Position numbers and translations under genes: made by a program. Below are positions 1 through 9,134 of a stretch of DNA of 39,008 nt, one piece after another (within the stretch, counting starts at the first letter, position 1; every line of letters starts with the position of its first letter). The notes under the pieces were generated by a model. The model was not told where the DNA came from. It made no database searches and saw only the letters and a program-made list of their open reading frames with translations. Source of the DNA: Lachnospiraceae bacterium (GTDB taxonomy: Bacteria > Bacillota > Clostridia > Lachnospirales > Lachnospiraceae); NCBI GenBank assembly GCA_017418645.1, contig JAFOND010000231.1, positions 1 through 39,008 on the forward strand, given 5' to 3'.

Positions 1-260
1 AGTTCACCGGCGGACCTCAGTTTTGATGTTGAATGCCTTAAAAATGCGGAACGAACCTGTTCTTTCGGTATACCCGTACCGTTGTCGGTAACACGGATCA
101 GCTTAGTTCCTCCGCCCTCGGTTTCCACCGTTATAAGTGAGGCTCCTGCATCTATGGCGTTTTCGCACAGTTCTTTTACTACGGAAGAAGGTCTTTCTAT
201 AACTTCTCCCGCAGCTATCTTATCAATTGTTTCCTGACTAAGTAATTTTATCTCCGTCAT
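1..260 (-). CDS. mutL: DNA mismatch repair protein MutL, N-terminal part (cut by window edge)
   Basis: MutL is the ATP-driven matchmaker of mismatch repair that couples MutS bound at a mismatch to strand incision. Only the first 86 codons lie in the window; the gene continues past the left edge. The visible part is the start of the GHKL ATPase domain. Glu30 and Asn34 sit in [12 protein letters not shown] (the general base and Mg ligand of the family), DNGTGI begins at Asp59, and RHSTSK at residues 75-80 begins the ATP-lid segment. The ATG is at 258-260, preceded by AAGG about 9 bases upstream. It begins one base after the mutS stop, so the two are almost certainly co-transcribed and probably translationally coupled. 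The C-terminal endonuclease motif expected in a Gram-positive MutL cannot be checked here. Confidence 0.96.
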   Translation of the reverse strand, partial: MTEIKLLSQETIDKIAAGEVIERPSSVVKELCENAIDAGASLITVETEGGGTKLIRVTDNGTGIPKEQVRSAFLRHSTSKLRSAGE

Positions 261-261
261 T

Positions 262-2928
262 TCATCTTACCTTCTTTTGAAGTTCGTACAGTTTATTCAA
301 AGCCTCGAGCGGCGTCATGTTGGATACATCGATTTCCTTTAATTCTTTTATTGCTTCTCTTTCCGAAGGATCCGTATCCTGGGGTACGGTAAAGTTAAAG
401 GACAATTGTCCGTAGTTTTCATATTCGTCGGTCTGTGCAGACTCGTTTGCAAGATTTTTAGCATTTTCCGTAAGATCGTTATTTACAAGTTTTTCAAGTA
501 TTTCTTTTGATCTTTTGATCACGCCGTCGGGAAGTCCGGCAAGACGTGCGACCTGTATTCCGTAACTCTTGTCAGCGCCGCCCGGAACGATCTTTCTTAA
601 GAATACAATGTCATCACCGTTCTCCCTTACGGCTATCCTGAAATTCTCCACTCCGGACAGTTTTCCCTGAAGTTCGGTCAGTTCATGATAATGTGTTGCA
701 AAGAGCGTCTTTGCTCCGATCTTTTCTTTATCGGAAATGCATTCAACAACGGCCCATGCAATTGAAAGTCCGTCAAATGTGCTTGTTCCGCGACCTATCT
801 CATCCAGTATTATCAGAGAATCCGCCGTTGCGTTTCTTAAAATGTTTGAAACCTCGTTCATTTCCACCATGAACGTACTCTGTCCCGAGGAAAGGTCATC
901 CGATGCACCGACTCTCGTAAATATCCTGTCACAGATACCGATATTTGCCTCCTGCGCAGGTACAAAACTTCCGATCTGAGCCATAAGCGTAATAAGTGCA
1001 GTCTGCCTCATATAGGTGGATTTGCCGGCCATATTGGGTCCGGTGATTATGGAGAATCTGTGATCTTCCTTGTCAAGATATGTATCGTTCTCAATAAAAC
1101 CGTCATGCTTAAGCATAAGTTCAACAACGGGATGACGTCCTTTTTTGATTTCTATCACTCCCTTATCGTTGATCTTCGGTCTTTGAAATCTTTGCTTTTC
1201 GGCCACTTCGGACAGTGACTGGAGTACATCGAGAAGAGCCGTTTTCTTTGCTGTTTTTTGTATGCGAAGTACTTCATCGGAAATCTTATCCAGGATTCCG
1301 CGGAATATCTCGCTCTCCATTTTTCCCAGTTTTTCCTCCGCGCCGAGGATCTTGTTTTCCAGTTCCTTAAGCTCCGGAGTATAGAATCTTTCCGCATTCG
1401 CAAGGGTCTGTTTTCTTATGTAGGTTTCCGGAACAAGTTCCTTATATGAATTCGTAACCTCGATATAGTACCCGAAAACCCTGTTGTTTTTTATCCTCAG
1501 ATTTTTAATCCCTGTCTTTTCTTTTTCCTCTTCTTCAAGCTTTAATACCCAGTCTTTTCCGTCTGTTTTTGCAAGACGAAGTTCATCGATCTCCTTATTG
1601 TATCCCATCTTAAGGATACCGCCGTCATGGATAGTAATGGGCGCTTCTTCCGAGATCGAGTTGTCTATAAGTTCATAAATGTCACTTAAGGTATCAATTT
1701 CTTTATGTATTTCCTTCAATAACTTCGAAGAGAATCCGCTTATGAGTTTTTTTATCTCCGGAAGCACGGATATGCTCTGTTTAAAGGCAAGAAGATCTCT
1801 CGGATTTGCTGTTCTTAATACTATCCTTGTTGAAAGTCTTTCAAGATCGTATACAAGATTTAAGTATTCCCGGAGTTCCGCGCGGTCGACCATATTTTCC
1901 TTGAGTTCCGTCACGGCATCAAGCCTTGCCTCTATCATTTTTTTATCTTTAAGCGGCTGCTCTATCACGGACCTTAAAAGCCTTTGTCCCATTGCAGTCT
2001 TTGTCTTATCGAGAACCCAAAGGAGGGATCCGCGTTTTTCCTTGTCCCTCATGGTTTCCGTAAGTTCAAGGTTTCTTCTTGTGGAAGAATCCAGCATCAT
2101 ATAGTTTCCGGAACGATATGTCCTTAAGGAATTCATCTGCGAAAGATCCGTCTTTTGCACTTCCGAGAGATATTTAAAGCAGGCATATAAAGATACCGTT
2201 CCCGCAGGAAAATCCTTAAGTCCAAGACCTTCGAGACTCTTCGTTCTGAAACGTTCAAGAAGGATATCAACTACGTTTGAACCGTCAAAATAATGAGAAT
2301 CAAGGGGCGTAAGCGCAATATTATACTTTTCTTTCAACAGGGAAATATCTATCGGACTCATTAAAAAGCTCTCGCTGCATAAGATCTCCGAAGGTATAAA
2401 AACAGCCATCTCATCATAGAATCCCTCTTCCGTTTCCGTTTCCGTAACATATGTATCTCCCGTGGAGATATCCGAAAACGTTAGACCGTATTTGTCTTCC
2501 GAATAAAAAACGGAAAGCAAGTAATTGTTCTTACCTTCTTCGAGGGCTTCCGTGCTGAGATTTGTTCCCGGGGTAACAATCCTTATAACTTCACGTTTGA
2601 CGATCCCTTTTGCTTCTTTCGGGTCCTCAACCTGTTCACAGACAGCTACCTTATAACCGAGTTTAACAAGTCTTGTGATATAGTTTTCCGCAGCATGAAA
2701 AGGAACGCCGCACATGGGGGCGCGTTCTTCCATTCCGCCGGACTTGCTTGTAAGTGTAAGTTCAAGTTCCCTTGATACGGTTTTTGCATCGGAAAAGAAC
2801 ATCTCATAAAAATCCCCGAGCCTGTAAAACAGAATGCAGCCGTCATACTGCTTCTTTGTTTCAAGGTAATGGATCATCATCGGGGTAAGTTGTTTTATCT
2901 GTTCTTCCGTAAGATCTTTTTCGTCCAT
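262..2928 (-). CDS. mutS: DNA mismatch repair protein MutS
   Basis: MutS recognises mispaired or looped bases and starts mismatch repair. At 888 residues it has full family length. The N-terminal mismatch-reading loop GDFYEMF supplies Phe40 and Glu42, which stack on and bond to the mispaired base in the family. The C-terminal ABC-type ATPase has Walker [10 protein letters not shown] (630-638), the Walker B/signature segment [13 protein letters not shown] and the switch ATHYHEL. Near the C terminus, QLSFNF at about 841-846 resembles the beta-clamp-binding peptide of Bacillus MutS, so replisome recruitment is likely (inference). The ATG lies one base after the stop of the upstream flavoprotein gene, and the Shine-Dalgarno is weak, which suggests coupling. 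mutL follows directly downstream. Confidence 0.98.
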   Translation of the reverse strand: MDEKDLTEEQIKQLTPMMIHYLETKKQYDGCILFYRLGDFYEMFFSDAKTVSRELELTLTSKSGGMEERAPMCGVPFHAAENYITRLVKLGYKVAVCEQVEDPKEAKGIVKREVIRIVTPGTNLSTEALEEGKNNYLLSVFYSEDKYGLTFSDISTGDTYVTETETEEGFYDEMAVFIPSEILCSESFLMSPIDISLLKEKYNIALTPLDSHYFDGSNVVDILLERFRTKSLEGLGLKDFPAGTVSLYACFKYLSEVQKTDLSQMNSLRTYRSGNYMMLDSSTRRNLELTETMRDKEKRGSLLWVLDKTKTAMGQRLLRSVIEQPLKDKKMIEARLDAVTELKENMVDRAELREYLNLVYDLERLSTRIVLRTANPRDLLAFKQSISVLPEIKKLISGFSSKLLKEIHKEIDTLSDIYELIDNSISEEAPITIHDGGILKMGYNKEIDELRLAKTDGKDWVLKLEEEEKEKTGIKNLRIKNNRVFGYYIEVTNSYKELVPETYIRKQTLANAERFYTPELKELENKILGAEEKLGKMESEIFRGILDKISDEVLRIQKTAKKTALLDVLQSLSEVAEKQRFQRPKINDKGVIEIKKGRHPVVELMLKHDGFIENDTYLDKEDHRFSIITGPNMAGKSTYMRQTALITLMAQIGSFVPAQEANIGICDRIFTRVGASDDLSSGQSTFMVEMNEVSNILRNATADSLIILDEIGRGTSTFDGLSIAWAVVECISDKEKIGAKTLFATHYHELTELQGKLSGVENFRIAVRENGDDIVFLRKIVPGGADKSYGIQVARLAGLPDGVIKRSKEILEKLVNNDLTENAKNLANESAQTDEYENYGQLSFNFTVPQDTDPSEREAIKELKEIDVSNMTPLEALNKLYELQKKVR

Positions 2929-2929
2929 T

Positions 2930-4558
2930 TTAAATAAACCCGTTTTCTTTATAGTTTAGGAATAATCTTTCAGCGCATTTAAGACCGTCTATCGCCGCGC
3001 TCATTATTCCTCCGGCATAGCCTGCGCCTTCTCCGCAGGGATATATGCCCCTGATATTACTCATAAAATCTTCTCCTCTTTCAATTCTTACGGGAGAAGA
3101 AGTTCGGCTTTCTATTCCGGAAAGGATGGCATCCTCTCTGTCAAAGCCTTCGATCTTTTTCCCAAAGTCCTCCATGCCCGAAAGAAAGAGTCCTTTCTGT
3201 TCATCCGAAAGCAGGCCCGAAAGATCGGAAAAGCCGTAAACACCGGCAGAATCGGTTTCGAAAGACCCAAAACCGGTACTTTCTTTTTCTTTCTTAAAAT
3301 CCGAGAAAAGCTGTTTCGGGACCCTGCCTTCGCAGAGCTTATATGCCTTCCTCTCAAGGCTTCGCTGATACTCTATGCCCGAGAGCGGATCGTCTTTATC
3401 GAATTCTCTGCCATCCACGGAAATCACAATGGCGCTGTTTGCATTATTACCGTCACGTTTTGTTTCGCTCATTCCGTTTACCGAGAGCATTTCTTCTTCC
3501 GACGAGGAATTAATGACCTTTCCTCCCGGACACATACAGAATGAATAGACCCCTCTGTCAGCCTCCTTAAATACTTTTGAAAGCTTATAAGGCGCATTGG
3601 GAAGTACATCAGCGAATGTCCCGTATTGTGACCTATTTATCATTTCCTGAGGATGCTCCACACGAAAGCCTACGGAAAAATCCTTAGCGCTCATGTTAAG
3701 CCCTCTGTCTTTTAGCATATAAAACGTATCCCGTGCCGAGTGTCCCGGTGAAAGGATGATACTGTTTACTTCTCTTTTATCGTTTTGATTTAAAACTATC
3801 CCGTTCAGTCCGTCAACGGAAACGGAAATGTCCGTAAGTGTGGTATCGAAAATAAATGTGCCGCCCAGACTTTCTATCTTTTTCCTAAGGTTCGGGATAA
3901 CCGTTAGCAGGCTGTCGGTACCGATATGAGGCTTGGCTTCATAAAGAATCTTTTCCGGCGCTCCGCATTCATAAAAAACGGAAAGGATGAACTTCTGCCG
4001 ACCTTCCCTGTCTTTTATCTGTGTGTTCAGTTTCCCGTCGGAAAATGTCCCTGCTCCGCCCTCTCCGAAGAGCACATTCGAATCCGGCAACAGTTTTCCT
4101 CCGTTTAAAAAGGCCGAGACGTCCTTTTCCCTCTCGCCCGTCTCTTTCCCCCGTTCGACAACAACCGGGCAAAGACCTGCCATGGAAAGATACAGCGCCG
4201 CAAACAGTCCCGCGGGGCCCGCACCGATTATATACGGTCTTTTTTCTTCCGAAAGCATCGAATCCACCGGGCTTTTCAGAACGGAATATTTCTTTTCGGT
4301 GTATTTTATTGCATCGTTTCTGTTTATTCTTTTAAGTATCTTATCCTCGTTTCTTTCCGTTGCCACAAGAATATCATAAGAGAGTAAAACATTCTTTTTA
4401 TCCCTCGCATCGATGGATTCACGAAGAAGATACATTTCTTTTATCTCTTCCTCATATTTTCCGGAAAGCCGAAGAAGCTTTAAAAGCTTTTTTCTTATTG
4501 CCTCATCTCTTGCCGTCTCCGCCATTGCCGGAATCTTAAGAGAACTAACCTTTATCAT
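2930..4558 (-). CDS. FAD-dependent dehydrogenase-like protein (COG2509 family)
   Basis: This is a predicted cytosolic flavoprotein of the uncharacterised COG2509 group (542 residues). A roughly 105-residue N-terminal domain rich in charged residues precedes the Rossmann FAD-binding loop IIGAGPAGLFAALYLSMAG, with GAGPAG at 112-117. An ERGKETGER segment follows where the FAD ribose-binding acidic residue is expected. A second FAD-contacting stretch, CGEGAGYAGGIMSAAIDGL, lies near the C terminus and is typical of this family. The substrate is unknown. Its ATG overlaps the stop of the next upstream flavoprotein as ATGA, and its own stop is one base before mutS. The two flavoproteins therefore appear to be made together and upstream of the mismatch repair genes. 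No direct link to DNA repair is shown by the sequence. Confidence 0.88.
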   Translation of the reverse strand: MIKVSSLKIPAMAETARDEAIRKKLLKLLRLSGKYEEEIKEMYLLRESIDARDKKNVLLSYDILVATERNEDKILKRINRNDAIKYTEKKYSVLKSPVDSMLSEEKRPYIIGAGPAGLFAALYLSMAGLCPVVVERGKETGEREKDVSAFLNGGKLLPDSNVLFGEGGAGTFSDGKLNTQIKDREGRQKFILSVFYECGAPEKILYEAKPHIGTDSLLTVIPNLRKKIESLGGTFIFDTTLTDISVSVDGLNGIVLNQNDKREVNSIILSPGHSARDTFYMLKDRGLNMSAKDFSVGFRVEHPQEMINRSQYGTFADVLPNAPYKLSKVFKEADRGVYSFCMCPGGKVINSSSEEEMLSVNGMSETKRDGNNANSAIVISVDGREFDKDDPLSGIEYQRSLERKAYKLCEGRVPKQLFSDFKKEKESTGFGSFETDSAGVYGFSDLSGLLSDEQKGLFLSGMEDFGKKIEGFDREDAILSGIESRTSSPVRIERGEDFMSNIRGIYPCGEGAGYAGGIMSAAIDGLKCAERLFLNYKENGFI

Positions 4559-5805
4559 TCTCTTTCAATCCTTTCCGCGGATTTTCTTCCCGCCACGGCG
4601 CCTGTGGAAATTGCCCATTGCATGTTATATCCCCCGCAGGGACCGTCCGCATCCATGATCTCTCCCGCAAAATATAAACCCGGCATTCTTTTTGATTCCA
4701 AAGTTCCCGGATCTATCTCGGAAAGCGGAACCCCGCCGGACGTAACCTGTGCATTGTCGAAGTCTCCGACGGCTACGGGTGTAACTCTGAAATCTTTGAT
4801 AAGAGACGCAACCCTTTCAATATCCTCATCCTTCAGGGTTTTTATTTTTCTGTCTTTCTTTATGTTGCAAAGTGTAATAATAACTTCCGAAAGCTGATAG
4901 GGAAGATATCCGTCAAGAAGAGTATTTGCTTTTTTGTATTCACCCGTATTTTCTTTTAAGGCCACAAGGGAAGATATGATCTCTTCCTTTCGCATGTGAG
5001 AAAGAAGATCCAGGGAAACGTCCACATTTTCGCCTTCAAGAAGCGCTCTTCCTATTAGCCCGGAAAACTGGAAAACGGGAATACCCGAAATGCCTTCTTT
5101 TGTAAACTGGATTTCACCTTCGTCATTAAGGTCATCATAATCGGAAATAAATACGGAGACTTTTCCGAGTGAACGGACACCGTGAAGATTCTTAAAAAAA
5201 TCTTCCTTGCACTTAACGGATGTAAGCGAAGGAACCGGTTTTATCAGGCTGTGATGAAGCGATTTAGAAAGCTCATATCCTGAACCGTCGCTGCCGCTCT
5301 TTTTAAAAGCCATACCGCCGGTGCAAAGAATGACATGTTTCCCGAAATATTCGCTTCCGTCCTCCGCCACGGCCACAAAAAGACCTTTCTCTTTTTTTAT
5401 TGTCGTTATGCGTTTTCCCGTAAAGATCTTTGTTCCGTAAGAAAGAGCCTTTTCCTCCAACGCATTTCTTACGGATGTCGCCTGCATGGACGACGGATAA
5501 TACCCGGTACCGAACCTTATTACGGGATTGATACCGATACTTTTCATGAATTCAAGCGTATCTTCTTTTGAAAACGAACTTAATGTCCTTGTGATAAGGT
5601 CTCTTTCACCGTCGGTGTTATAGAAGCCTTCATCCATCTTTTCGTTTGTAAAATTACATCTTCCGTTTCCCGTGGACAGTATCTTTTTTCCGCACTTGTC
5701 GTTACCTTCCAGTATTGCGGCCTTAGCCCCGTATTTTCCCGCAAATATCGCTGCTGTAAGTCCGGAAACGCCGCCGCCCGTTATAAGAACATCATATGCT
5801 TTCAT
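4555..5805 (-). CDS. NAD(P)/FAD-dependent oxidoreductase, HI0933/BaiN family
   Basis: This 416-residue flavoprotein belongs to the HI0933/YhiN group, also labelled BaiN/RdsA in databases. It has the N-terminal dinucleotide-binding loop TGGGVSGLTAA (residues 9-19) and acidic Glu33 at the end of the second strand. The family hallmark GKKILSTGNGRCNFTN is at 39-54. The C-terminal FAD-contacting segment is CGGYNMQWAISTG. Some relatives reduce bile-acid intermediates, but most are of unknown function, so only the fold and cofactor are supported. A GTGAGGCGG-type ribosome binding site lies just upstream, 7 bases after the flippase gene, and the 3' end overlaps the following flavoprotein gene by four bases. 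Confidence 0.9.
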   Translation of the reverse strand: MKAYDVLITGGGVSGLTAAIFAGKYGAKAAILEGNDKCGKKILSTGNGRCNFTNEKMDEGFYNTDGERDLITRTLSSFSKEDTLEFMKSIGINPVIRFGTGYYPSSMQATSVRNALEEKALSYGTKIFTGKRITTIKKEKGLFVAVAEDGSEYFGKHVILCTGGMAFKKSGSDGSGYELSKSLHHSLIKPVPSLTSVKCKEDFFKNLHGVRSLGKVSVFISDYDDLNDEGEIQFTKEGISGIPVFQFSGLIGRALLEGENVDVSLDLLSHMRKEEIISSLVALKENTGEYKKANTLLDGYLPYQLSEVIITLCNIKKDRKIKTLKDEDIERVASLIKDFRVTPVAVGDFDNAQVTSGGVPLSEIDPGTLESKRMPGLYFAGEIMDADGPCGGYNMQWAISTGAVAGRKSAERIERE

Positions 5806-5812
5806 ATCCGCC

Positions 5813-7465
5813 TCACAATAATCTTAATTTCTTAGCGATCTTAACCAACAGTTCTCCCTTGGGGAATCTTAAAAGTTCTATCTCGTTTATACCTCCGAAC
5901 AGAAGTATAACCACAAAGTATATTATCGCGCCAATAATGATGGAAACTATCGTAGCGATAATGTTTGATGAAAGCAAAAGCATCAAAAGCTGATATACGA
6001 CATAAACCGCAACTCCCATGATCAATGCGGAGATCCCCGGAATAACATAAGTTGTTTTTATATCCTGAACGGTTCCCGTATATTTTTTAACCGAAAGACC
6101 GTTTAAAATGCACATAAGAAGCGCATAAAACGCATTTGCAAGTATTACTGCATAAATATTAAGCTTCAACGTATACATAAGGATAACAAGCAATCCTGCC
6201 TGGAGCACAAGTGCGATCGCAGCATTCCTTACCGGAATCCTCATCTTGTCTATTCCCTGAAGAATACCGTTCGAAAGGGTTGAAAGGGAATAGAAAAGAA
6301 CGGAAACCGCGCCGACCATAAGCATATACGCCGAAGTCTTATCCGGATCAAAGAACAAAAGCTGCATTATCGGTCCGGAAAGTACAAAAAGGCCTACAGC
6401 GCAAGGGAAGGAAACAACCATGATAAAACGGGTTGCCATATGCACCTGCCTTTTAAGCCTCATATCCTCGCCGGAATGAAATGCCGCGGCAAGGGCCGGA
6501 ACCGATGACGCCGCAAGGGCCGACGCAATGGAGATAGGAACGTTTATAAGGACTCTGTACTGTCCCGTATAAACTCCCCACCATTCAGAGATCGTATTGG
6601 GATCATACTTCTGCGCATGCGCAATGGATTTGAAAATACCGGTATCGATTATGGAACTGACGTTATACAGGGTTGTTGACAAAAGCACCGGAATGATTGT
6701 TATGATAAGCAGTTTGAATATCTCTCTGTAACCTTCCAATACAAGTGTCTTGTCCTTCTTAATCTTCTTTTTCAGAATACCCTTGTATACACCGAATATA
6801 AAGAGAACGCAGATAAGAGCCGTTACGGCGCCCATTGCCGTTCCCAGTGTTCCGCCGGCCGCACCGTATGCGGAGGCAAAAGCATCGGGATTGCCCAGAA
6901 CGGATCCCACCTTCTTTCCGTAGGAGAAAAGGTAATATGCAGCAACAACGGAAACTATGGCATTTACCACCTGTTCAAAGATCTGTGATATCGCGGAAGG
7001 CACCGTTGTATGGAGTCCCTGAAAGAAACCGCGGAATACCCCGACGACGGCAACTATGAAGATTACCGGAGCAAGTACCTGTAACGCTATCATACTCATG
7101 GGTGTCTTTAAAAGATCCGTAAGCTGTTTTGCAAAAAAGAAAACCAGAATCGCAGCCGTACCGCCCGTAACGGACGCAAAGATAAGTGCACCCTTAAGCA
7201 CCCTGTACGCGTTCTTTGCCTGGCCTTTATGCATTCTTGTAGCAACCAGTTTGGAAACCGCGAGCGGGATGCTGTAGGATGAAATTATCAGTATTATGCT
7301 GTAGATTTCAAAAGCCGTTCCGTAGTAGTCGTTACCGGTCTTCCCTATTATGGATTTTAACGGAACCCGGTATAAAAGTCCGACCACCCTGCTTATTATC
7401 GATGCAATAGCAAGAATACTGCCCTGCATCAGAAAGCCGGCTTCGTTCTGTCTCTTTTCGCTCAT
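5813..7465 (-). CDS. MurJ/YtgP/SpoVB-type polysaccharide or lipid II flippase (MOP superfamily)
   Basis: This is a polytopic membrane protein of 550 residues with about 14 hydrophobic segments spread along its length. The N terminus (GSILAIASIISRVVGLLYR at about residues 15-33) matches the Firmicutes YtgP/SpoVB branch, whose members flip lipid II or related lipid-linked sugars across the membrane. Length also fits YtgP (about 540 residues). Whether it is the housekeeping lipid II flippase or a sporulation-type paralogue cannot be decided from this window. No clear Shine-Dalgarno precedes the ATG; the 25-base gap after the DUF3048 gene is A-rich, with only a weak AGAG. It lies between an exported lipoprotein gene and two flavoprotein genes, which suggests envelope work but does not prove it. 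Confidence 0.9.
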   Translation of the reverse strand: MSEKRQNEAGFLMQGSILAIASIISRVVGLLYRVPLKSIIGKTGNDYYGTAFEIYSIILIISSYSIPLAVSKLVATRMHKGQAKNAYRVLKGALIFASVTGGTAAILVFFFAKQLTDLLKTPMSMIALQVLAPVIFIVAVVGVFRGFFQGLHTTVPSAISQIFEQVVNAIVSVVAAYYLFSYGKKVGSVLGNPDAFASAYGAAGGTLGTAMGAVTALICVLFIFGVYKGILKKKIKKDKTLVLEGYREIFKLLIITIIPVLLSTTLYNVSSIIDTGIFKSIAHAQKYDPNTISEWWGVYTGQYRVLINVPISIASALAASSVPALAAAFHSGEDMRLKRQVHMATRFIMVVSFPCAVGLFVLSGPIMQLLFFDPDKTSAYMLMVGAVSVLFYSLSTLSNGILQGIDKMRIPVRNAAIALVLQAGLLVILMYTLKLNIYAVILANAFYALLMCILNGLSVKKYTGTVQDIKTTYVIPGISALIMGVAVYVVYQLLMLLLSSNIIATIVSIIIGAIIYFVVILLFGGINEIELLRFPKGELLVKIAKKLRLL

Positions 7466-7490
7466 ATAATATGTTTTTTGTTATCTCTTT

Positions 7491-8633
7491 CTATTGTTTT
7501 GCGGCCTCATAGTCCGCTTCCGTAGCATAGCACTGGAGCTTATCGATATACTGTCCGTCCGCTATGCATATCCAGGTTCTTCCCTGATTAAGCTCGATCT
7601 CGTTTCCGTTATTATCGTAAAAATGCGTGATCGAGGAATCAGAGCCTTTCTGCCACTTTATGTCTATCATCTTACCGCGTGTAAGGAATTTTCCGACGCC
7701 GTCCGCATTAACAATGCTGGCATCAACATATTCCGTATTCGGATAGAGACCGCAGCGGCAATATTCGATTATGATATTGTCGACCGTTACCTGATTATCG
7801 TTATCGACATGGTCAACCTGCTTATCCCCGAACTGGTATCTCTTATACTGTTTCTTTTCCGCATCATAGATAAATCCCGGCTTATTATACGGATAATAAG
7901 GTTTTACGACAACACAGTCTTCTCCGGATGTAAGCGTGTTTTCCTCGGAATCCTTTGCAAATTTAAAATGTCCCTCGTAATCTTCCTTAAGCTCTGTTCT
8001 GTATTTTTTATACTCGATACCTTTATTAATGGCTTCTTCCGAAGTGTACATATTATGCGGTATCTTATGCTCGGATGTACGGAAATATGCAATCTCGCCT
8101 TCACCGAGAACACCGTTTACGTCATCGATTATTCCGTCATCCAAAAGAACCTTTGCATGTATGGACTGACCGCAATGAAACAGTATAGCATCATACTCGT
8201 TTGCAGTCCATATAAAATACGGTCTGGTTGATCGAACATTTCCGAGCTGGGATCTGCCGGAAACATCGTCATAAATTGCCATAAGCCTTGAATACCCGCC
8301 TTCCATGGGCGCTTCATAGATGACACCTGCCTCGTTAAGACCATACTGGGGAAGACACATTTTTGTGTTCTCCGTCATGATCGCTATTGGACGTTTTTTC
8401 GAAAGTTCCTCGGATATGGGAAGTCCGGTAAGAATACTCCTCGGACCCGTATATTCTTCAACCACGGGTTCTTCAACAACCTCCGGTTCAGGTTCCGGCT
8501 CTTCCTCCGCAACAACCTCGGGTTCGGGCTCGGGTTCTTCCTTTTTGCATCCGCAGAAAGAAAACATAAGTGTGAACACGCTTAAGATTACTGCCGCGGA
8601 AACCATTCTTTTTTTGAAATTTCTGATCTTCAA
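7491..8633 (-). CDS. DUF3048 (YerB-like) surface lipoprotein, TTG start
   Basis: This is a predicted membrane-anchored extracellular protein (380 residues) of the YerB/DUF3048 family; its biochemical role is unknown. A basic n-region (KIRNFKKR) and hydrophobic core lead to FSFCGC, where Cys29 preceded by Gly28 is the likely lipidated residue. The lipobox is imperfect because position -3 is Phe. A Glu/Pro-rich spacer (about residues 31-60) leads to the folded domain, which begins near GPRSILTGLPI and contains RPIAIMTEN and SRLMAIYDD. The start is TTG at 8631-8633. A perfect AAGGAGGG lies 8 bases upstream, embedded in the last codons of ybeY. Choosing the later ATG at 8606 would remove the basic n-region of the signal peptide, so TTG is preferred. 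Confidence 0.88.
   Translation of the reverse strand: MKIRNFKKRMVSAAVILSVFTLMFSFCGCKKEEPEPEPEVVAEEEPEPEPEVVEEPVVEEYTGPRSILTGLPISEELSKKRPIAIMTENTKMCLPQYGLNEAGVIYEAPMEGGYSRLMAIYDDVSGRSQLGNVRSTRPYFIWTANEYDAILFHCGQSIHAKVLLDDGIIDDVNGVLGEGEIAYFRTSEHKIPHNMYTSEEAINKGIEYKKYRTELKEDYEGHFKFAKDSEENTLTSGEDCVVVKPYYPYNKPGFIYDAEKKQYKRYQFGDKQVDHVDNDNQVTVDNIIIEYCRCGLYPNTEYVDASIVNADGVGKFLTRGKMIDIKWQKGSDSSITHFYDNNGNEIELNQGRTWICIADGQYIDKLQCYATEADYEAAKQ
8451..8546 (-). repeat. Glu/Pro-rich tandem repeat inside the DUF3048 lipoprotein gene
   Basis: This stretch encodes two near-identical blocks, EEPEPEPEVVA and EEPEPEPEVVE, followed by a shorter EEPVVEE. It forms a flexible acidic spacer between the lipidated cysteine and the folded domain. 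The two DNA copies differ at several synonymous positions (for example cctcgggttcgggctcgg against cctccggttcaggttccg), so the repeat has been kept at protein level and is not a fresh duplication. Confidence 0.8.
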
Positions 8634-8636
8634 AGT

Positions 8637-9134
8637 TTAATCCCTCCTTATATCAAGTCTTTCCATTATGACTCTTTGTTTTTCTTCCATTATTTTTCTG
8701 TCATCTTCTTCGATATGATCATATCCTAAAAGATGAAGCATACTGTGACATATTAAAAACGCATATTCACGTAATTCGCTGTGTCCGTACTCCTTTGCCT
8801 GAGACTTAATTCTCGGTATGCAAAGAACCATATCCCCGAGGCAGACATTCCCGGTATCGGGGTCGACTATGGACATATCTTGCTCCAGATTACCAAAATT
8901 ACCCGGTGATTCAAGGTTCAACAAAGGGAACGACAGTACATCCGTCTCACTGTCTATACCTCTGTTCTCGCGATTGATCTCACGTATTTCTTCCGATCCG
9001 GTGAATAATATTTCAACCTCGGATTCGTACGGAAAATCCTCCTCATCAAGAACAGTGTCGCATACCTTCTCTGCAATTTCCCTGTAGTCGAAATCAAAGT
9101 TGACGTTTGTTTCATCTTCAAAATTTATCTTCAT
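8637..9134 (-). CDS. ybeY: Endoribonuclease YbeY (16S rRNA 3'-end maturation)
   Basis: YbeY is a zinc-dependent RNase needed for 16S rRNA maturation and ribosome quality control. At 165 residues this one has normal length. The metal-binding signature HSMLHLLGYDH begins at residue 130, giving the three zinc ligands His130, His134 and His140. A Ser replaces the more common Gly after the first His, as in many clostridial copies. The upstream NRENRGIDSETDVLSFPL segment is the other conserved block of the family. The ATG overlaps the stop of the HD membrane protein gene as ATGA, and the Shine-Dalgarno is weak, so translation is probably coupled. The phoH-HD-ybeY order is the widely conserved Firmicutes arrangement. 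Confidence 0.96.
   Translation of the reverse strand: MKINFEDETNVNFDFDYREIAEKVCDTVLDEEDFPYESEVEILFTGSEEIREINRENRGIDSETDVLSFPLLNLESPGNFGNLEQDMSIVDPDTGNVCLGDMVLCIPRIKSQAKEYGHSELREYAFLICHSMLHLLGYDHIEEDDRKIMEEKQRVIMERLDIRRD
8642..8649 (-). promoter_or_regulatory. Strong ribosome binding site that supports the TTG start of the DUF3048 gene
   Basis: The minus strand reads AAGGAGGG here, within the final ybeY codons (ATA AGG AGG GAT TAA). It is followed after 8 bases by TTG at 8631-8633. A near-consensus site at this spacing, with no ATG in range, makes the rare TTG start convincing. Confidence 0.8.

Noticed and set aside
4555..5805. A bile-acid reductase role for the BaiN-family flavoprotein.
   Set aside because: Family membership alone does not give the substrate, and no other bile-acid genes are in the window.
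5813..7465. SpoVB/SpoIIIE-like genes as proof of sporulation.
   Set aside because: Both families have vegetative members (MurJ/YtgP, FtsK) that cannot be separated here, and no sporulation-specific gene is in the window.
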